DNA of 64,000 nt from Defluviimonas aquaemixtae. Its GTDB lineage: Bacteria > Pseudomonadota > Alphaproteobacteria > Rhodobacterales > Rhodobacteraceae. The notes below the pieces were generated by a model. It ran no database searches. It was not told the origin of the DNA and was given only the letters and a program-made list of their open reading frames with translations. Where the stretch lies: contig NZ_OMOQ01000003.1 in the NCBI RefSeq assembly GCF_900302475.1, positions 186,001 to 250,000 on the forward strand. The letters are read 5' to 3'. Shown in pieces: positions 52,041-60,973 of this stretch; the stretch's first letter is position 1; every line of letters starts with the position of its first letter. A program made the position numbers and the translations under genes.

Positions 52041-53423
52041 ATGAAACGGACCATGGGCTTGGTGGTCCCGGTAACGCTCGTTGCGTCATGCGCAGCGGTG
52101 GGACCGGACTATGTGCGTCCGCAGATGTCCATGTCTGCGCTTTTCGTGAATGGTGGGTCGTCCGCGCTGCGGGATGCGGCGGTCGAGCGGTGGTGGACAG
52201 GTCTGAACGATCCGCTTTTGAACTCACTCGTCGATCGTGGTCTGTCACAGAACCTTGACATCCGTACGGCCTGGACCCGGATCCGGCAGGCGGAGGCCGC
52301 GCTGGCCCGTACGGGCATTGCCTCGCAGCTGAGCGGTGATATCTCTGGTCGCGCCGGTCGCGAACGCGACTCGGCCGGCAATATCGACGATGCGAATTCA
52401 ATCTCGGCAGACGCTGCGTATGTCTTCGATTTGTTCGGCGGGGTCCGGCGCAGCACCGAGTCGGCGCGCGCGAGCCTCGAAGCGGCCCATTACGACCGGG
52501 GCACGGTTCGACTCGCTTATCTCGCGGATATCGCGGACGCCTACGTCAACGCACGCTACTTCCAGAATGCCGCATGGATCACGCGACAGGCGATCCAGTC
52601 GCGGCGCGCGGCGTTCGATCTCGTGTCGCGACAGGCCGCAGCGGGCGAAGCGACGATGCTGGACGAGGCGCAGGCCCGTGCGCTTCTCCGCAGCGCCGAG
52701 GCGGCACTTCCCTCGCTTCAGGCGAATTTCGAGGGAAACGTGTTCCGAATTGCGACCCTTCTGGCAGAACCCGCCGGGCCGATCATGCAGCGCATGACGC
52801 AAGGATCGGGCCAGCCGGTGCCGCAGCGCTTGTCAAAGAGCGGTACGCCCGCGGATCTGTTGCGCAATCGGCCCGACATCCGCGCGGCTGAGCGTGAATT
52901 CGCCGCGTCGACGGCCGCGATCGGTGTCGCCGAGGCTCAGCTTTATCCCTCGCTCACGCTGTCGGGCTTTATCAGTTCGGGCGACGACGAAACGTGGGCC
53001 TTCGGTCCCGTCCTGCGAGTCCCGGTCCTGAACCAGGGCGTCCTTCGCGCGAACCGTGACGCGGCCAAGGCGCGCGCGGCGGAAGCTGATCTCAACTGGC
53101 GCTCGACGGTGTTGCGCGCGGTTGAGGAGGTGCAGGAAGCCGATTCCTCCACCCGTTACTGGCGCCGCCAAGTGGGCGCCCAGCGTTCTGCCGCCCAGGC
53201 GAACAACGAGGTGCGCGACCTGACCAAGAAGAGCTACGAGGCTGCCGAGACCGTGCTGACTGACGTGCTGGACGCCGAGCGGCGCTCGCTCGACAGCCAG
53301 ATCGCGCTGGCCGGCGGGCTGCGTGACCTCGCGACAAGCTGGATTAGGCTTCAAGTGGCAACAGGACGCGGTTGGTCAGATCAGCCGCCGCCGGATGACG
53401 CGATGGTGGCTGTCGCCGAGTGA
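52041..53423 (+). CDS. NodT-family outer-membrane efflux lipoprotein (TolC-like)
   Basis: Outer-membrane channel of 460 residues. The lipoprotein signal ends in LVASC with Cys16, so it is lipidated. Two OEP repeats (about 60-240 and 260-450) form the coiled-coil barrel; GPDYVRPQ, WWTGLNDPLLNSLVDRGLSQN and RNRPDIRAAEREFAASTAAIGVAEAQLYPSLTLSG split across 265-315 are typical of NodT/OprM proteins. The ATG at 52041 follows GAGGCAGG. It ends 12 bp from the convergent HlyD-type gene and probably completes the type I exporter, although NodT proteins more often serve RND pumps. Confidence 0.88.
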   Translation: MKRTMGLVVPVTLVASCAAVGPDYVRPQMSMSALFVNGGSSALRDAAVERWWTGLNDPLLNSLVDRGLSQNLDIRTAWTRIRQAEAALARTGIASQLSGDISGRAGRERDSAGNIDDANSISADAAYVFDLFGGVRRSTESARASLEAAHYDRGTVRLAYLADIADAYVNARYFQNAAWITRQAIQSRRAAFDLVSRQAAAGEATMLDEAQARALLRSAEAALPSLQANFEGNVFRIATLLAEPAGPIMQRMTQGSGQPVPQRLSKSGTPADLLRNRPDIRAAEREFAASTAAIGVAEAQLYPSLTLSGFISSGDDETWAFGPVLRVPVLNQGVLRANRDAAKARAAEADLNWRSTVLRAVEEVQEADSSTRYWRRQVGAQRSAAQANNEVRDLTKKSYEAAETVLTDVLDAERRSLDSQIALAGGLRDLATSWIRLQVATGRGWSDQPPPDDAMVAVAE

Positions 53424-53435
53424 TCGGTCCTACTT

Positions 53436-54779
53436 CTATTGCTCGCGGAATGCGCGCGCCATGCTGTCGACAACAGGCTTGGCGATGTATTGTGCGAAGG
53501 TCCGCTCTTCAGTCTTGATCATGATCTCGACTGGCATGCCGGGTTTCGGTGCGAAACGTGGAACGCGGGCAATCTCTTCCTTCGACAGCGAGACGCGGAC
53601 GACATAAACCTCGCGCGCGTTGGGCTGTTCGGCGGCCTGCGCGACCGCGTCGGCCGAGACATACTCGACCGTGCCGTTCAGGATCGGTGTCGTGCGTTGG
53701 TTCAACCCGACGAGCCGAACGGTCGAAATCTGCCCAAGCTTGACACTGTCGATATCACTGCGTGGCACAAGCGTCTCGATGATTAGCGGCGCATCGTCGG
53801 GCAGGATCTCGGCGATGGCGCGGCCAGTTTCGATGACGCCGCCTGAGGTATGGTAGTAGAGTCGCACGACCGTTCCCGAGACGGGCGCGAGCACTTCCGT
53901 GCGCAAGAGAACATTGTCGGCCTTGCGCATCTGTTCGCGGACGCTTTCCAACTCAGCCTGGATCGCCTGAATCTCGGTCAGTGCGGCGCGGCTGTACTCA
54001 TCGTGAGTCTTCTCGATCTGGGTCTGGAACTTGGCGCGCATCTCGCCGATTTCGTCAAGTTCGGCTTCGATCCTGCCAATCTGGCCGATCGCATCGAGCC
54101 GCGCCCGGCGCAGCGCCGTGACATCCGCCTTCCGCGCGAGGCCGGACTGTAGCAGTTCATCCTTCGATTCAAGCTCTTCGTCGAGAAGCGCGAGTTGCCC
54201 GACCAAAGCTTCGTGTTGCCGGGCATAGCCACGATGGCGCGCGTCGATCGCGTCCATGTTGCGCTCGATCAGCATGACGTCGTTCGCCAGCCCCGAGCGC
54301 GCCACGGTGAACGCCAGCCGCTGGCTGTCGAGAATGGTGGCGACCTCAGGATCGGCGCTTTCGTCCAGGAGCGCAGGGGGCAAAGTCAGGGTGTCTTTGC
54401 CAAGATGTTGAGTCAGAAGCCGCTGCTCTGTCGCCTCGAGGCGCACCTGGCGCAGGTGGAGTTCGCGCTCGTTCGCCTTTGCGAGTGTCTCGTCGAGCCT
54501 GAGAATCGGCTGTCCCGCCTTTACGGTCTCGCCTTCAGCCACGAGGATATCTTCTATGATCCCGCCCTCGAGGTGCTGAATGATCTTGTTCTGGCCGGTG
54601 GCGACAAAGCTGCCTTGAGAGATGACTGCGGCGGCCAACGGCGCGCGGAACGCCCAGAGCCCGAAGCCTCCGAATGCAATCACCATCAGCGATAGTCCGA
54701 AAATCGCATGGCGTGAGATCGAACGTGGAACCTCGGAATACCATTCCGTAGCGCTGGGAACCTGGACAAGGTCAGTCAT
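53436..54779 (-). CDS. HlyD family type I secretion membrane-fusion protein
   Basis: Periplasmic adaptor of 447 residues. One membrane helix (about 24-44, AIFGLSLMVIAFGGFGLWAF) follows a short cytoplasmic segment. A biotinyl/lipoyl half-domain (GGIIEDILVAEGETVKAGQPI), a long coiled coil (about 105-290) and the second half with VLAPVSGTVVRLYYHTSGGVIETG follow. VEIMIKTEERTFAQYIAKPV near the C-terminus is the PrtE/HlyD signature. The ATG at 54779 overlaps the ABC gene by 8 bp; the frame is open farther up but only antisense to no conserved domain. Confidence 0.93.
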   Translation of the reverse strand: MTDLVQVPSATEWYSEVPRSISRHAIFGLSLMVIAFGGFGLWAFRAPLAAAVISQGSFVATGQNKIIQHLEGGIIEDILVAEGETVKAGQPILRLDETLAKANERELHLRQVRLEATEQRLLTQHLGKDTLTLPPALLDESADPEVATILDSQRLAFTVARSGLANDVMLIERNMDAIDARHRGYARQHEALVGQLALLDEELESKDELLQSGLARKADVTALRRARLDAIGQIGRIEAELDEIGEMRAKFQTQIEKTHDEYSRAALTEIQAIQAELESVREQMRKADNVLLRTEVLAPVSGTVVRLYYHTSGGVIETGRAIAEILPDDAPLIIETLVPRSDIDSVKLGQISTVRLVGLNQRTTPILNGTVEYVSADAVAQAAEQPNAREVYVVRVSLSKEEIARVPRFAPKPGMPVEIMIKTEERTFAQYIAKPVVDSMARAFREQ

Positions 54780-56835
54780 CTTGGTCCCCCTCTTCGCCCG
54801 ATTGCGGTACCTGGCGCGCGCCGGTTTGTGTCTGCGACGCCACCCGGTTCGCGGCCGACTGCCGGTCGCCCCCGTGCAGTTTGGCCAACACCTCGTCGCG
54901 CTGACCGAAGAGCGCGACGCTCCCGTTGGCAAGCAGCATGATCTTGTCGACCACGTTCAGGAGCGCCGGCTTCTGTGTGATGATGACCGAGGTGATGCCA
55001 TTGGCCCTCGCATGTTCGATAGCTTTGGCAAGAGCCTTGTCGCCCGCCACGTCGAGGTTCGAGTTCGGCTCGTCCAGGACAAGGAAGCGCGGGTCGCCGA
55101 AGAAGGCGCGGGCAAGCGCGATGCGCTGCTTCTGGCCGCCCGAGAGCGGCGAGCCGTCGGCCGCGACCATCGTCTCGTAGCCTTGGGGAAGCTGGGCGAT
55201 CATGTCGTGCACGTCCGCGAGCACGGCGGCGCGATGAATCTGCTCGTCTGTCGCGTCGTCACGCATCCGGCCGATATTGTCCTTGATCGTGCCGGGGAAC
55301 AACTGCACGTCCTGCGGCAAGTAGCCGATGTTCTCGCCCATCTGGCGCGGGTCCCAGTTCCTGAGATCCATGAGGTCGAGCCGGACATTGCCCGACGTCG
55401 GAAGGATCGAGCCGACGAGCATCTTGCCGAGCGTCGTCTTGCCCGCACCCGAATTGCCGATCACCGCCAGTGCCTCGCCGGGATTGAGCGAGAAGCTCAG
55501 CCCGTTCAGGATCACCTGCTTGGTGCCGCCCGGCACGTAAAGCAGGCGTTCTACGTCAAGCCGACCCTCCGGGCGGGGCAGGCGCAGCCGCTCGAACTGG
55601 TAGCGCGATGTGTTGAGGAGCCGCGCAATCCGGTCGTAAGCCGCGCGCGTCAGAAGGAATGCGTGCCACCCCTCGATCGCGCCTTCGACGGGAGCCAACG
55701 CCCGACCGGCGATGATCGACGCGGCGATGACCATGCCGCCCGTGATCTCTCCTTGAATCGCGAGATAGGCGCCCCAGCCAAGCATGCCCACCTGGGTCAA
55801 AAGCCGAATCGCCCGCGAGATCGCGGCAGACACGATGTTGCGGTCCTGCGCGTGAACCTGCGAGGTCAGCGACGACGCAGTGTCGCGGCCCCAGATGCGC
55901 ACCGCTTCCGGGATCATCGACATCGCGTTGATCACCTGGCTGTTGCGCGACATGGAGTCGAGGTGCAGGTTGGCCTTTGACTGGGCCACCGTGGCCTTGG
56001 CAAAATGTCCGGATGTGATCCGCTGGTTGATGATCGCGATCACGAAAAGCGCCAGAGCCGTGCTCATCACGATCATCCCGAGCTCGGGATGAACAAGATA
56101 GATCGCCAGCATGAAGAGCGGCGCGAACGGGATATCGAGGAACGAGATCAGCGTCCCGGAAACGAGAAAGCCCCGGAGCTGCTGCAGGTCGCCGAGCGTC
56201 TGGTATTCCTTGCCGTTGCCGTTCAGTGAGGCGTGTGCGGCAGCGCTCAGGATTGGCGCGCCGAGCTGCGCGGCGACTTCGACCGCCGTCCGCATCAGCA
56301 TGAAGCGCCTGACCGCGTCGAGTATGGCCTGGAGCACAACCGCACCCACGATAACGACCGTGAGCATGATGAGCGTATCGACAGACCGGCTGGTCAGGAC
56401 CCTGTCCGATATCTGAAACAGGTAAATCGGGATTGACAGGATCAAGAGGTTTGTCGCGCAGGTCAGCACGAATACGAAGCCCAAGTTGCGCCGGACGGCA
56501 GAGATGCCGTTCTTCAGGCTTGCGCCGAAATCCTCTGGTCCGATGCGTTTGTGAAATGCGGTGCCCTTGCCGCCGCCGCCACCACCACCCGGCGGACCCA
56601 CTGGCGTATCTTGCCGACGAAGGACGGGGCCCGTCGAGCCCTCGATCGTCGTTCCAATCACGCCGGAGCGCCCTTTGTCGGACACGCGTCCCCTCGCGGG
56701 GGGCTGGTTCACCCGCATTTCGGGCTTGAGAATAAAATGATCATGTTTCACTTTTTCGTGCGCCTTGCGCTTGGTCGAGAAAATCGGACCTTGCCCGTTT
56801 TCGGGGAAGTCGCTTGGGTCGCTAATATCCTTCAA
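54772..56835 (-). CDS. PrtD-family type I secretion ABC transporter
   Basis: Exporter half-transporter of 687 residues. A hydrophilic N-terminal extension of about 115 residues includes a run of seven Gly (83-89). The membrane domain (about 118-390) has six helices. The ATPase domain (about 430-640) has Walker A GNSGAGKTT, signature LSGGQKQRIALARAFF, and Walker B FLVLDEPNSNLD. There is no C39 peptidase, so substrates use a C-terminal signal. The start is TTG at 56835, set by AGGAGCT 8 bp upstream. It lies 29 bp after the 653-residue repeat protein gene. Confidence 0.94.
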   Translation of the reverse strand: MKDISDPSDFPENGQGPIFSTKRKAHEKVKHDHFILKPEMRVNQPPARGRVSDKGRSGVIGTTIEGSTGPVLRRQDTPVGPPGGGGGGGKGTAFHKRIGPEDFGASLKNGISAVRRNLGFVFVLTCATNLLILSIPIYLFQISDRVLTSRSVDTLIMLTVVIVGAVVLQAILDAVRRFMLMRTAVEVAAQLGAPILSAAAHASLNGNGKEYQTLGDLQQLRGFLVSGTLISFLDIPFAPLFMLAIYLVHPELGMIVMSTALALFVIAIINQRITSGHFAKATVAQSKANLHLDSMSRNSQVINAMSMIPEAVRIWGRDTASSLTSQVHAQDRNIVSAAISRAIRLLTQVGMLGWGAYLAIQGEITGGMVIAASIIAGRALAPVEGAIEGWHAFLLTRAAYDRIARLLNTSRYQFERLRLPRPEGRLDVERLLYVPGGTKQVILNGLSFSLNPGEALAVIGNSGAGKTTLGKMLVGSILPTSGNVRLDLMDLRNWDPRQMGENIGYLPQDVQLFPGTIKDNIGRMRDDATDEQIHRAAVLADVHDMIAQLPQGYETMVAADGSPLSGGQKQRIALARAFFGDPRFLVLDEPNSNLDVAGDKALAKAIEHARANGITSVIITQKPALLNVVDKIMLLANGSVALFGQRDEVLAKLHGGDRQSAANRVASQTQTGARQVPQSGEEGDQDD

Positions 56836-56864
56836 AGAATAGCTCCTGGGTAATCTCGTTCAGG

Positions 56865-58826
56865 TCAGGCCAGGACCGACTGCATCACGTCGAGGCTGCC
56901 GGAATCGGACGACATCGGCTGCGCGCCCGCGCCATCGTCCGCAAGCGACGTATCGGGATCGATCATGTCGCTCGCCAAAAACGCGGCGACCGCCTCGTTC
57001 GTAAGCGCGGCCAATGCCACGCCGTCCGGTACGGCATTAGTGTCGATCAGCTCCGCCTGGTAGATCAGCGCATCGCTGTAGACGTCGCCGCCCGCCAGAA
57101 CGACCGAGTCGATCCCCGCATCCTCAATGTAGGCGTCGTTGAGAAGCGCGTTAGAGCCGGTATTGACCGTCACATCGCCGTTGGCCGCGACGAAGTCCTC
57201 GAGCGCGAGATTCACCTGATCCGCGTCGCCGACATAGTTGAGCTGCTGGAGCGCATTCACCTTGATCAGGTCGCCGGAGATGTAGAGCACCGAGAGCGTG
57301 TCCTTGCCCTCGAAAAGCGCGTCGCCCGCGAGCGTGGCCGAGATTGAGCCTGCCCCGTTGGCTAGCGCCTCGACCTCGGCGCGGAACAGATCGGTCATGG
57401 CCGTGACCGTATCGATGCCGGTGGTCGAAATCGTCGCGCTGTTCTGCAGATAGTTGTCGCCGGACTCGACGCCGCCCGTCGCCCATTCGGCGCCTTCGAT
57501 CGCGTCGCTATCAAGCAGCACGTTGATCTGCTCGATGAAGTTAAACGTGATCATGTTGCCGCCGACGATGATCAGGTCGTAATAGAACCCGAGTTCGACA
57601 AGCGAAGCGAAGTTGCCCAACGTGTTGCCGCCGAGCCCGATCGACGTGTTGCTGCCCGAGAATTCGATCTCGGCGCGGTCGTTATCGGTCGCGAAGATGT
57701 GTTGCTGCAACCAGTTGAGCAGGACGACGTCGCCGTCGATGCGCTCGACCTGCCAGTGACGCGGAAAGACCGGATCGTCCGCCGCGGCTGGCGTCGCAGC
57801 GTCTGCCGGCTGAGATGACATCAACTGGATCTGAGCAGCGTTGATCGCATGCGACGGAGAGCCGCCATAATAGCCGCTGTCGTTGTTGATGAGTACGTTG
57901 ACCTGGCTGATCAAGTCGAGCCGCACGACGTCGCCCGCCACCGCGATGACGTCGGCATCGACCCAACTGATCCCGATATAGGCCTCGTTGGTCGAAAGGT
58001 TTTCGCCGGTCGAGACGTGATGGCCGGGTTCAACCGCGAAAGGGTTGTCCTCGGCGTCGTCCTCGGAGGCTTCGTCTTCATCCTCCCGCATCGACTTTGG
58101 CAGGTTCTCGCGGAAATCAGGCATCTCCTCGACGCGCTCGCCGTTCACGTAGATGCCGTTCGCATCCTCACCGTAGACGACAGTGACCTTCGCGCCTTCG
58201 ACGGCTGATCCGTCAAGGTTCATGGCCTCGGCGAAGACGTCCAGGACGTCGTTCACCGAGGGCACGTGGCCGGGTTCCATGATCTCGGAAATGCCGAGGC
58301 TGAGTTCCTGTGCCACTTCCGCCAGTTCCATGAGCTCGGCGGTAAATACGGATGGATCAATGAACTCGTATCCGTGGCCGAATGTCAGAAGATCGTTGTC
58401 CGACATTGTCAGCGATTGAACGGTCACCGTCACAATGGAGTTCGGCGGCGGGATGTACCAGTGCAATTCCAGTTCGGCGGGTCCCGCTCGGGCCGCCGCA
58501 GCTTCAGGAAGCGAGACTTCGGCTGATACGGAGCTGGAATATGCGCCACCGCCGCTACCGGACTCGGCTAACGCGAGCACCGGCGCCGCGGACGGTTCGG
58601 CGGCTGGGGGCATCGACGGCAAGCCCTTCAGGCCTGGGTCGAAGCCATTGAGATCATAAGGTGCCCGGACCGAGATATTGAACTCGGGAAGATCGCCGGG
58701 TTCCGGTGCATCTTCGAGCCTGCCACGAAATGCGTCGTATTCGGCGCGCATCCGCGCAGCTTCGGTATCGAGATGAAAAAAGCCTATGAAATGAGCAATT
58801 GCTTCGGTGGTGCGATCAAGGGGCAT
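56865..58826 (-). CDS. Large acidic repeat protein, likely type I secretion substrate
   Basis: Protein of 653 residues with no Cys and no N-terminal signal peptide, encoded directly before the exporter. Residues 1-270 are non-repetitive with a very acidic stretch (247-260). From about 277 on a unit of about 40 residues recurs, made of N-x-L-x-N-x-A-x-I followed by V-x-G-G/D-x-I and Q-x-N-x-L-x-x-x-D; clear copies at 277-316, 401-441, 513-536 and 559-598, a weaker one at 363-383. The chain ends in SGSLDVMQSVLA, an acidic-hydrophobic end like C-terminal type I signals. I know no name for the family. ATG at 58826 chosen because the frame beyond lacks a better start. Confidence 0.75.
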   Translation of the reverse strand: MPLDRTTEAIAHFIGFFHLDTEAARMRAEYDAFRGRLEDAPEPGDLPEFNISVRAPYDLNGFDPGLKGLPSMPPAAEPSAAPVLALAESGSGGGAYSSSVSAEVSLPEAAAARAGPAELELHWYIPPPNSIVTVTVQSLTMSDNDLLTFGHGYEFIDPSVFTAELMELAEVAQELSLGISEIMEPGHVPSVNDVLDVFAEAMNLDGSAVEGAKVTVVYGEDANGIYVNGERVEEMPDFRENLPKSMREDEDEASEDDAEDNPFAVEPGHHVSTGENLSTNEAYIGISWVDADVIAVAGDVVRLDLISQVNVLINNDSGYYGGSPSHAINAAQIQLMSSQPADAATPAAADDPVFPRHWQVERIDGDVVLLNWLQQHIFATDNDRAEIEFSGSNTSIGLGGNTLGNFASLVELGFYYDLIIVGGNMITFNFIEQINVLLDSDAIEGAEWATGGVESGDNYLQNSATISTTGIDTVTAMTDLFRAEVEALANGAGSISATLAGDALFEGKDTLSVLYISGDLIKVNALQQLNYVGDADQVNLALEDFVAANGDVTVNTGSNALLNDAYIEDAGIDSVVLAGGDVYSDALIYQAELIDTNAVPDGVALAALTNEAVAAFLASDMIDPDTSLADDGAGAQPMSSDSGSLDVMQSVLA

Positions 58827-58850
58827 GAACCTCGCCCTCCGTTGCGGAAT

Positions 58851-58883
58851 CCCGGTAAACACCGGGTGATCTGAAAATCAGAT
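58851..58883 (-). promoter_or_regulatory. Two small hairpins in the 653-residue gene leader
   Basis: CCCGGT/ACCGGG (58851-58856 and 58861-58866, loop AAAC) and ATCTGA/TCAGAT (58869-58874 and 58878-58883, loop AAA) are perfect inverted repeats immediately before the gene start. With the larger hairpin at 58886-58913 they fill the leader. Confidence 0.5.
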
Positions 58884-58885
58884 GA

Positions 58886-58913
58886 GGACGGGGCCGGCCA
58901 GCCGGCCCCGTCC
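58886..58913 (-). terminator. 13-bp GC hairpin between the two large repeat genes
   Basis: GGACGGGGCCGGC (58886-58898) and its perfect complement (58901-58913) lie 11 bp after the stop of the 682-residue gene. On the minus strand TTTT follows within about 12 nt. It likely ends or weakens transcription before the 653-residue gene and exporter. Confidence 0.65.
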
Positions 58914-58924
58914 ATTAGCTTGCC

Positions 58925-60973
58925 TTAGCCAAGATCGTCGTCGCCGACGACCGAGGAATTCAGGTCGCCGCCAACCACGGTCATGTCGACCGAGTTGCCG
59001 AGGATGTTGGCACCCATCACGATGTTCTGGTTGAACGCCGTGATGTCGAGGGTCGCCGAAGCATCCGCGAACGATTCGCCGTTCACGTAGCCGTCGTCGC
59101 CATTGCCGGAGCCCCAGCTGCCAGCGCTACCGCCAGCACCGCCGTCGCCATTGGTGGCCGTGCCACCATTGCCGCCCCAGGTATTGGCGCTTCCGCCGGC
59201 GCCCGTAGCGCCGATCGACGAAGCGGACGTGCTCGCGCCGCTCGACGTGTTGGCCGCGTCGTCGTCCGAGCTGGCGGCGCCGCCGTAGCCGGCGATCGCG
59301 TCAGCCATGCCGTCGGCCGAGCCGTTCACGTCGTGATCGGCGAACACTGCCGACCAGCCGCCGTCACCGCCAGCGGCTTCGGAGTCACCGACGCCAGCGC
59401 CAAGCGCAGCCGCGTCGGAATCGGCATCGTTGGATCCGTCGCCGCCCTGGCCAACGCCAAGCCCGAGACCGGTGCCGTCGCCGGCAACGTCGTTGGTTGC
59501 CGCGTTGTCGCCGCCGTCGCCGCCTTCCGACAGACCCGCGCCGACACCCACGCCGACACCAGTGCCGTCGCCGGACGTTGCGGTGCCGTCGCCGCCGTCG
59601 CCCGCATCCGCGTCGCCGACGCCGATGCCAACGCCAGTGCCGTCAGCGTCGCTGTCAGCGGTGCCGTCGCCGCCATCGCCGGCTTCAGCATTGGCGAGCG
59701 CTGCGTTGATCAGGCCGAGACCCGCCGCTGCGATCGCGCCGGCCGAGCCGCCCATGCCGCCCGTGCCGTTGGCGTCGCTGTCAGCCGCACCAAGACCGCC
59801 GCCGAGGCCAGCCGCGTTGGCGTCGCCGCCGTCACCGCCATTGCCTTGCGCGCCGCTCGCGCCGAGGCCGCCGCCGAGGCCCGCACCGATGCCAGCCGAG
59901 TCGCCGCCATCTGCGTCAGACGCCGCCTGCGACGTGCCTTCCGACCCCTCACCGAGGCCAACGCCAAGACCGGCGCCGTCGCCGCCCGTGGCGTCACCAG
60001 TCGAAGCATCGGAGTCCGCACCTGCGAGCCCGACGCCGAGACCAAGCGACGTGCCGTTACCGCCAGCGCCGCCAGCACCTTGGGTCGCGGAATCGTTGCT
60101 GCTGTGGTTGGCCGAGACGTTCAGCGCACCGGCGTCACCGCCGTCGCCGCCCTCGGAGTCGCTGTCCGTCTCGGCTTCGCCGCTGACGTGGTTGAACGCC
60201 GCCGAACCGGAATGGGCGTCGCCGCCGTCACCGCCGGCACCGGCCGCATGGCCACCGTCAGCCTGGGCATAGCTGCCGCCGCTCCCGCCATCTGCTTCCG
60301 CGTCAATGCCTTCCTCGGCATAGGCCCAGCCGCCATTGGCGTCGCCGGAGTTGTTGAACGAGCCATTGTTGTGGACTTGCGGGTTCTCGAGGTTGTCATT
60401 GTCCTCGAGGTTGGCCGATTGGGCGTTGAACGTAGCCGCGAGCGAGCCGCCGCCGGAGTTCAGGTTGTTCAGCACGTTCTCGATCTCGAGGTCGTTGCCG
60501 GGATTGTAGTCGATGTCGAGATCACGTCCGGCGCCGATGGCCATGCCAACCGCGGAGTTGTCGATGTCGATGATATCGTCATCGCGCGGGATCCACTCAC
60601 CGCCACCGAAGTCGATATTGATGCTGTTGGTGTTGGTGTTGCTGTCGTCACCACCATTGGTGTTGGCGTTGTTGGAGCTTTGACCTTGAAGCTGGCCTTG
60701 GCCCTGGTGTTGACCCTGCTCCTGGCCCTGTTCGGTCCGGGTCGAGGTAGTGCTGGTGTTGGTGTTGGTCGCGTTGGATTCAGAATTCGAATTCGCAGAC
60801 GCGTCAGCTGCCGCGTTCGCTTCGGCACCGGCCTCGGCGCTCGCGTCGGCGTCCGCGTTGTTGATGTCGATTTCGTGCTCGCGGATGTTGATGCCGGTTT
60901 CGACGTTGACGTCGACGTCGGTGTCATCAAACGCGAACTGGTTCTGCTGGTTGCTTCCTCTACGGCTAGACAT
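58925..60973 (-). CDS. Giant Gly/Asp/Ala-rich acidic protein, likely surface or secreted
   Basis: Protein of 682 residues in which I find no Cys and no Lys. The order is: acidic N-terminus (FDDTDVDVNVETG), Asn/Ser/Thr-rich part, a Gln/Gly run (81-98), then about 450 residues rich in Gly, Asp, Ala with recurring GGDGGD, DSDADG and GLGVGLG-type tracts, and a C-terminal segment (649-670) with Q-N-x-V, N-x-L-x-N and V-V-G-G-D that matches the repeat unit of the next gene. No signal peptide. ATG at 60973 follows GGAAG; an upstream ATG at 60997 lacks one. Not a classic RTX array, but calcium binding is plausible. Confidence 0.75.
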   Translation of the reverse strand: MSSRRGSNQQNQFAFDDTDVDVNVETGINIREHEIDINNADADASAEAGAEANAAADASANSNSESNATNTNTSTTSTRTEQGQEQGQHQGQGQLQGQSSNNANTNGGDDSNTNTNSINIDFGGGEWIPRDDDIIDIDNSAVGMAIGAGRDLDIDYNPGNDLEIENVLNNLNSGGGSLAATFNAQSANLEDNDNLENPQVHNNGSFNNSGDANGGWAYAEEGIDAEADGGSGGSYAQADGGHAAGAGGDGGDAHSGSAAFNHVSGEAETDSDSEGGDGGDAGALNVSANHSSNDSATQGAGGAGGNGTSLGLGVGLAGADSDASTGDATGGDGAGLGVGLGEGSEGTSQAASDADGGDSAGIGAGLGGGLGASGAQGNGGDGGDANAAGLGGGLGAADSDANGTGGMGGSAGAIAAAGLGLINAALANAEAGDGGDGTADSDADGTGVGIGVGDADAGDGGDGTATSGDGTGVGVGVGAGLSEGGDGGDNAATNDVAGDGTGLGLGVGQGGDGSNDADSDAAALGAGVGDSEAAGGDGGWSAVFADHDVNGSADGMADAIAGYGGAASSDDDAANTSSGASTSASSIGATGAGGSANTWGGNGGTATNGDGGAGGSAGSWGSGNGDDGYVNGESFADASATLDITAFNQNIVMGANILGNSVDMTVVGGDLNSSVVGDDDLG

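Noticed and set aside
58925..60260. Classic RTX calcium-binding array in the 682-residue protein
   Set aside because: GGDGGD recurs, but the nonapeptide GGxGxDxUx is not repeated in register, so RTX cannot be claimed.
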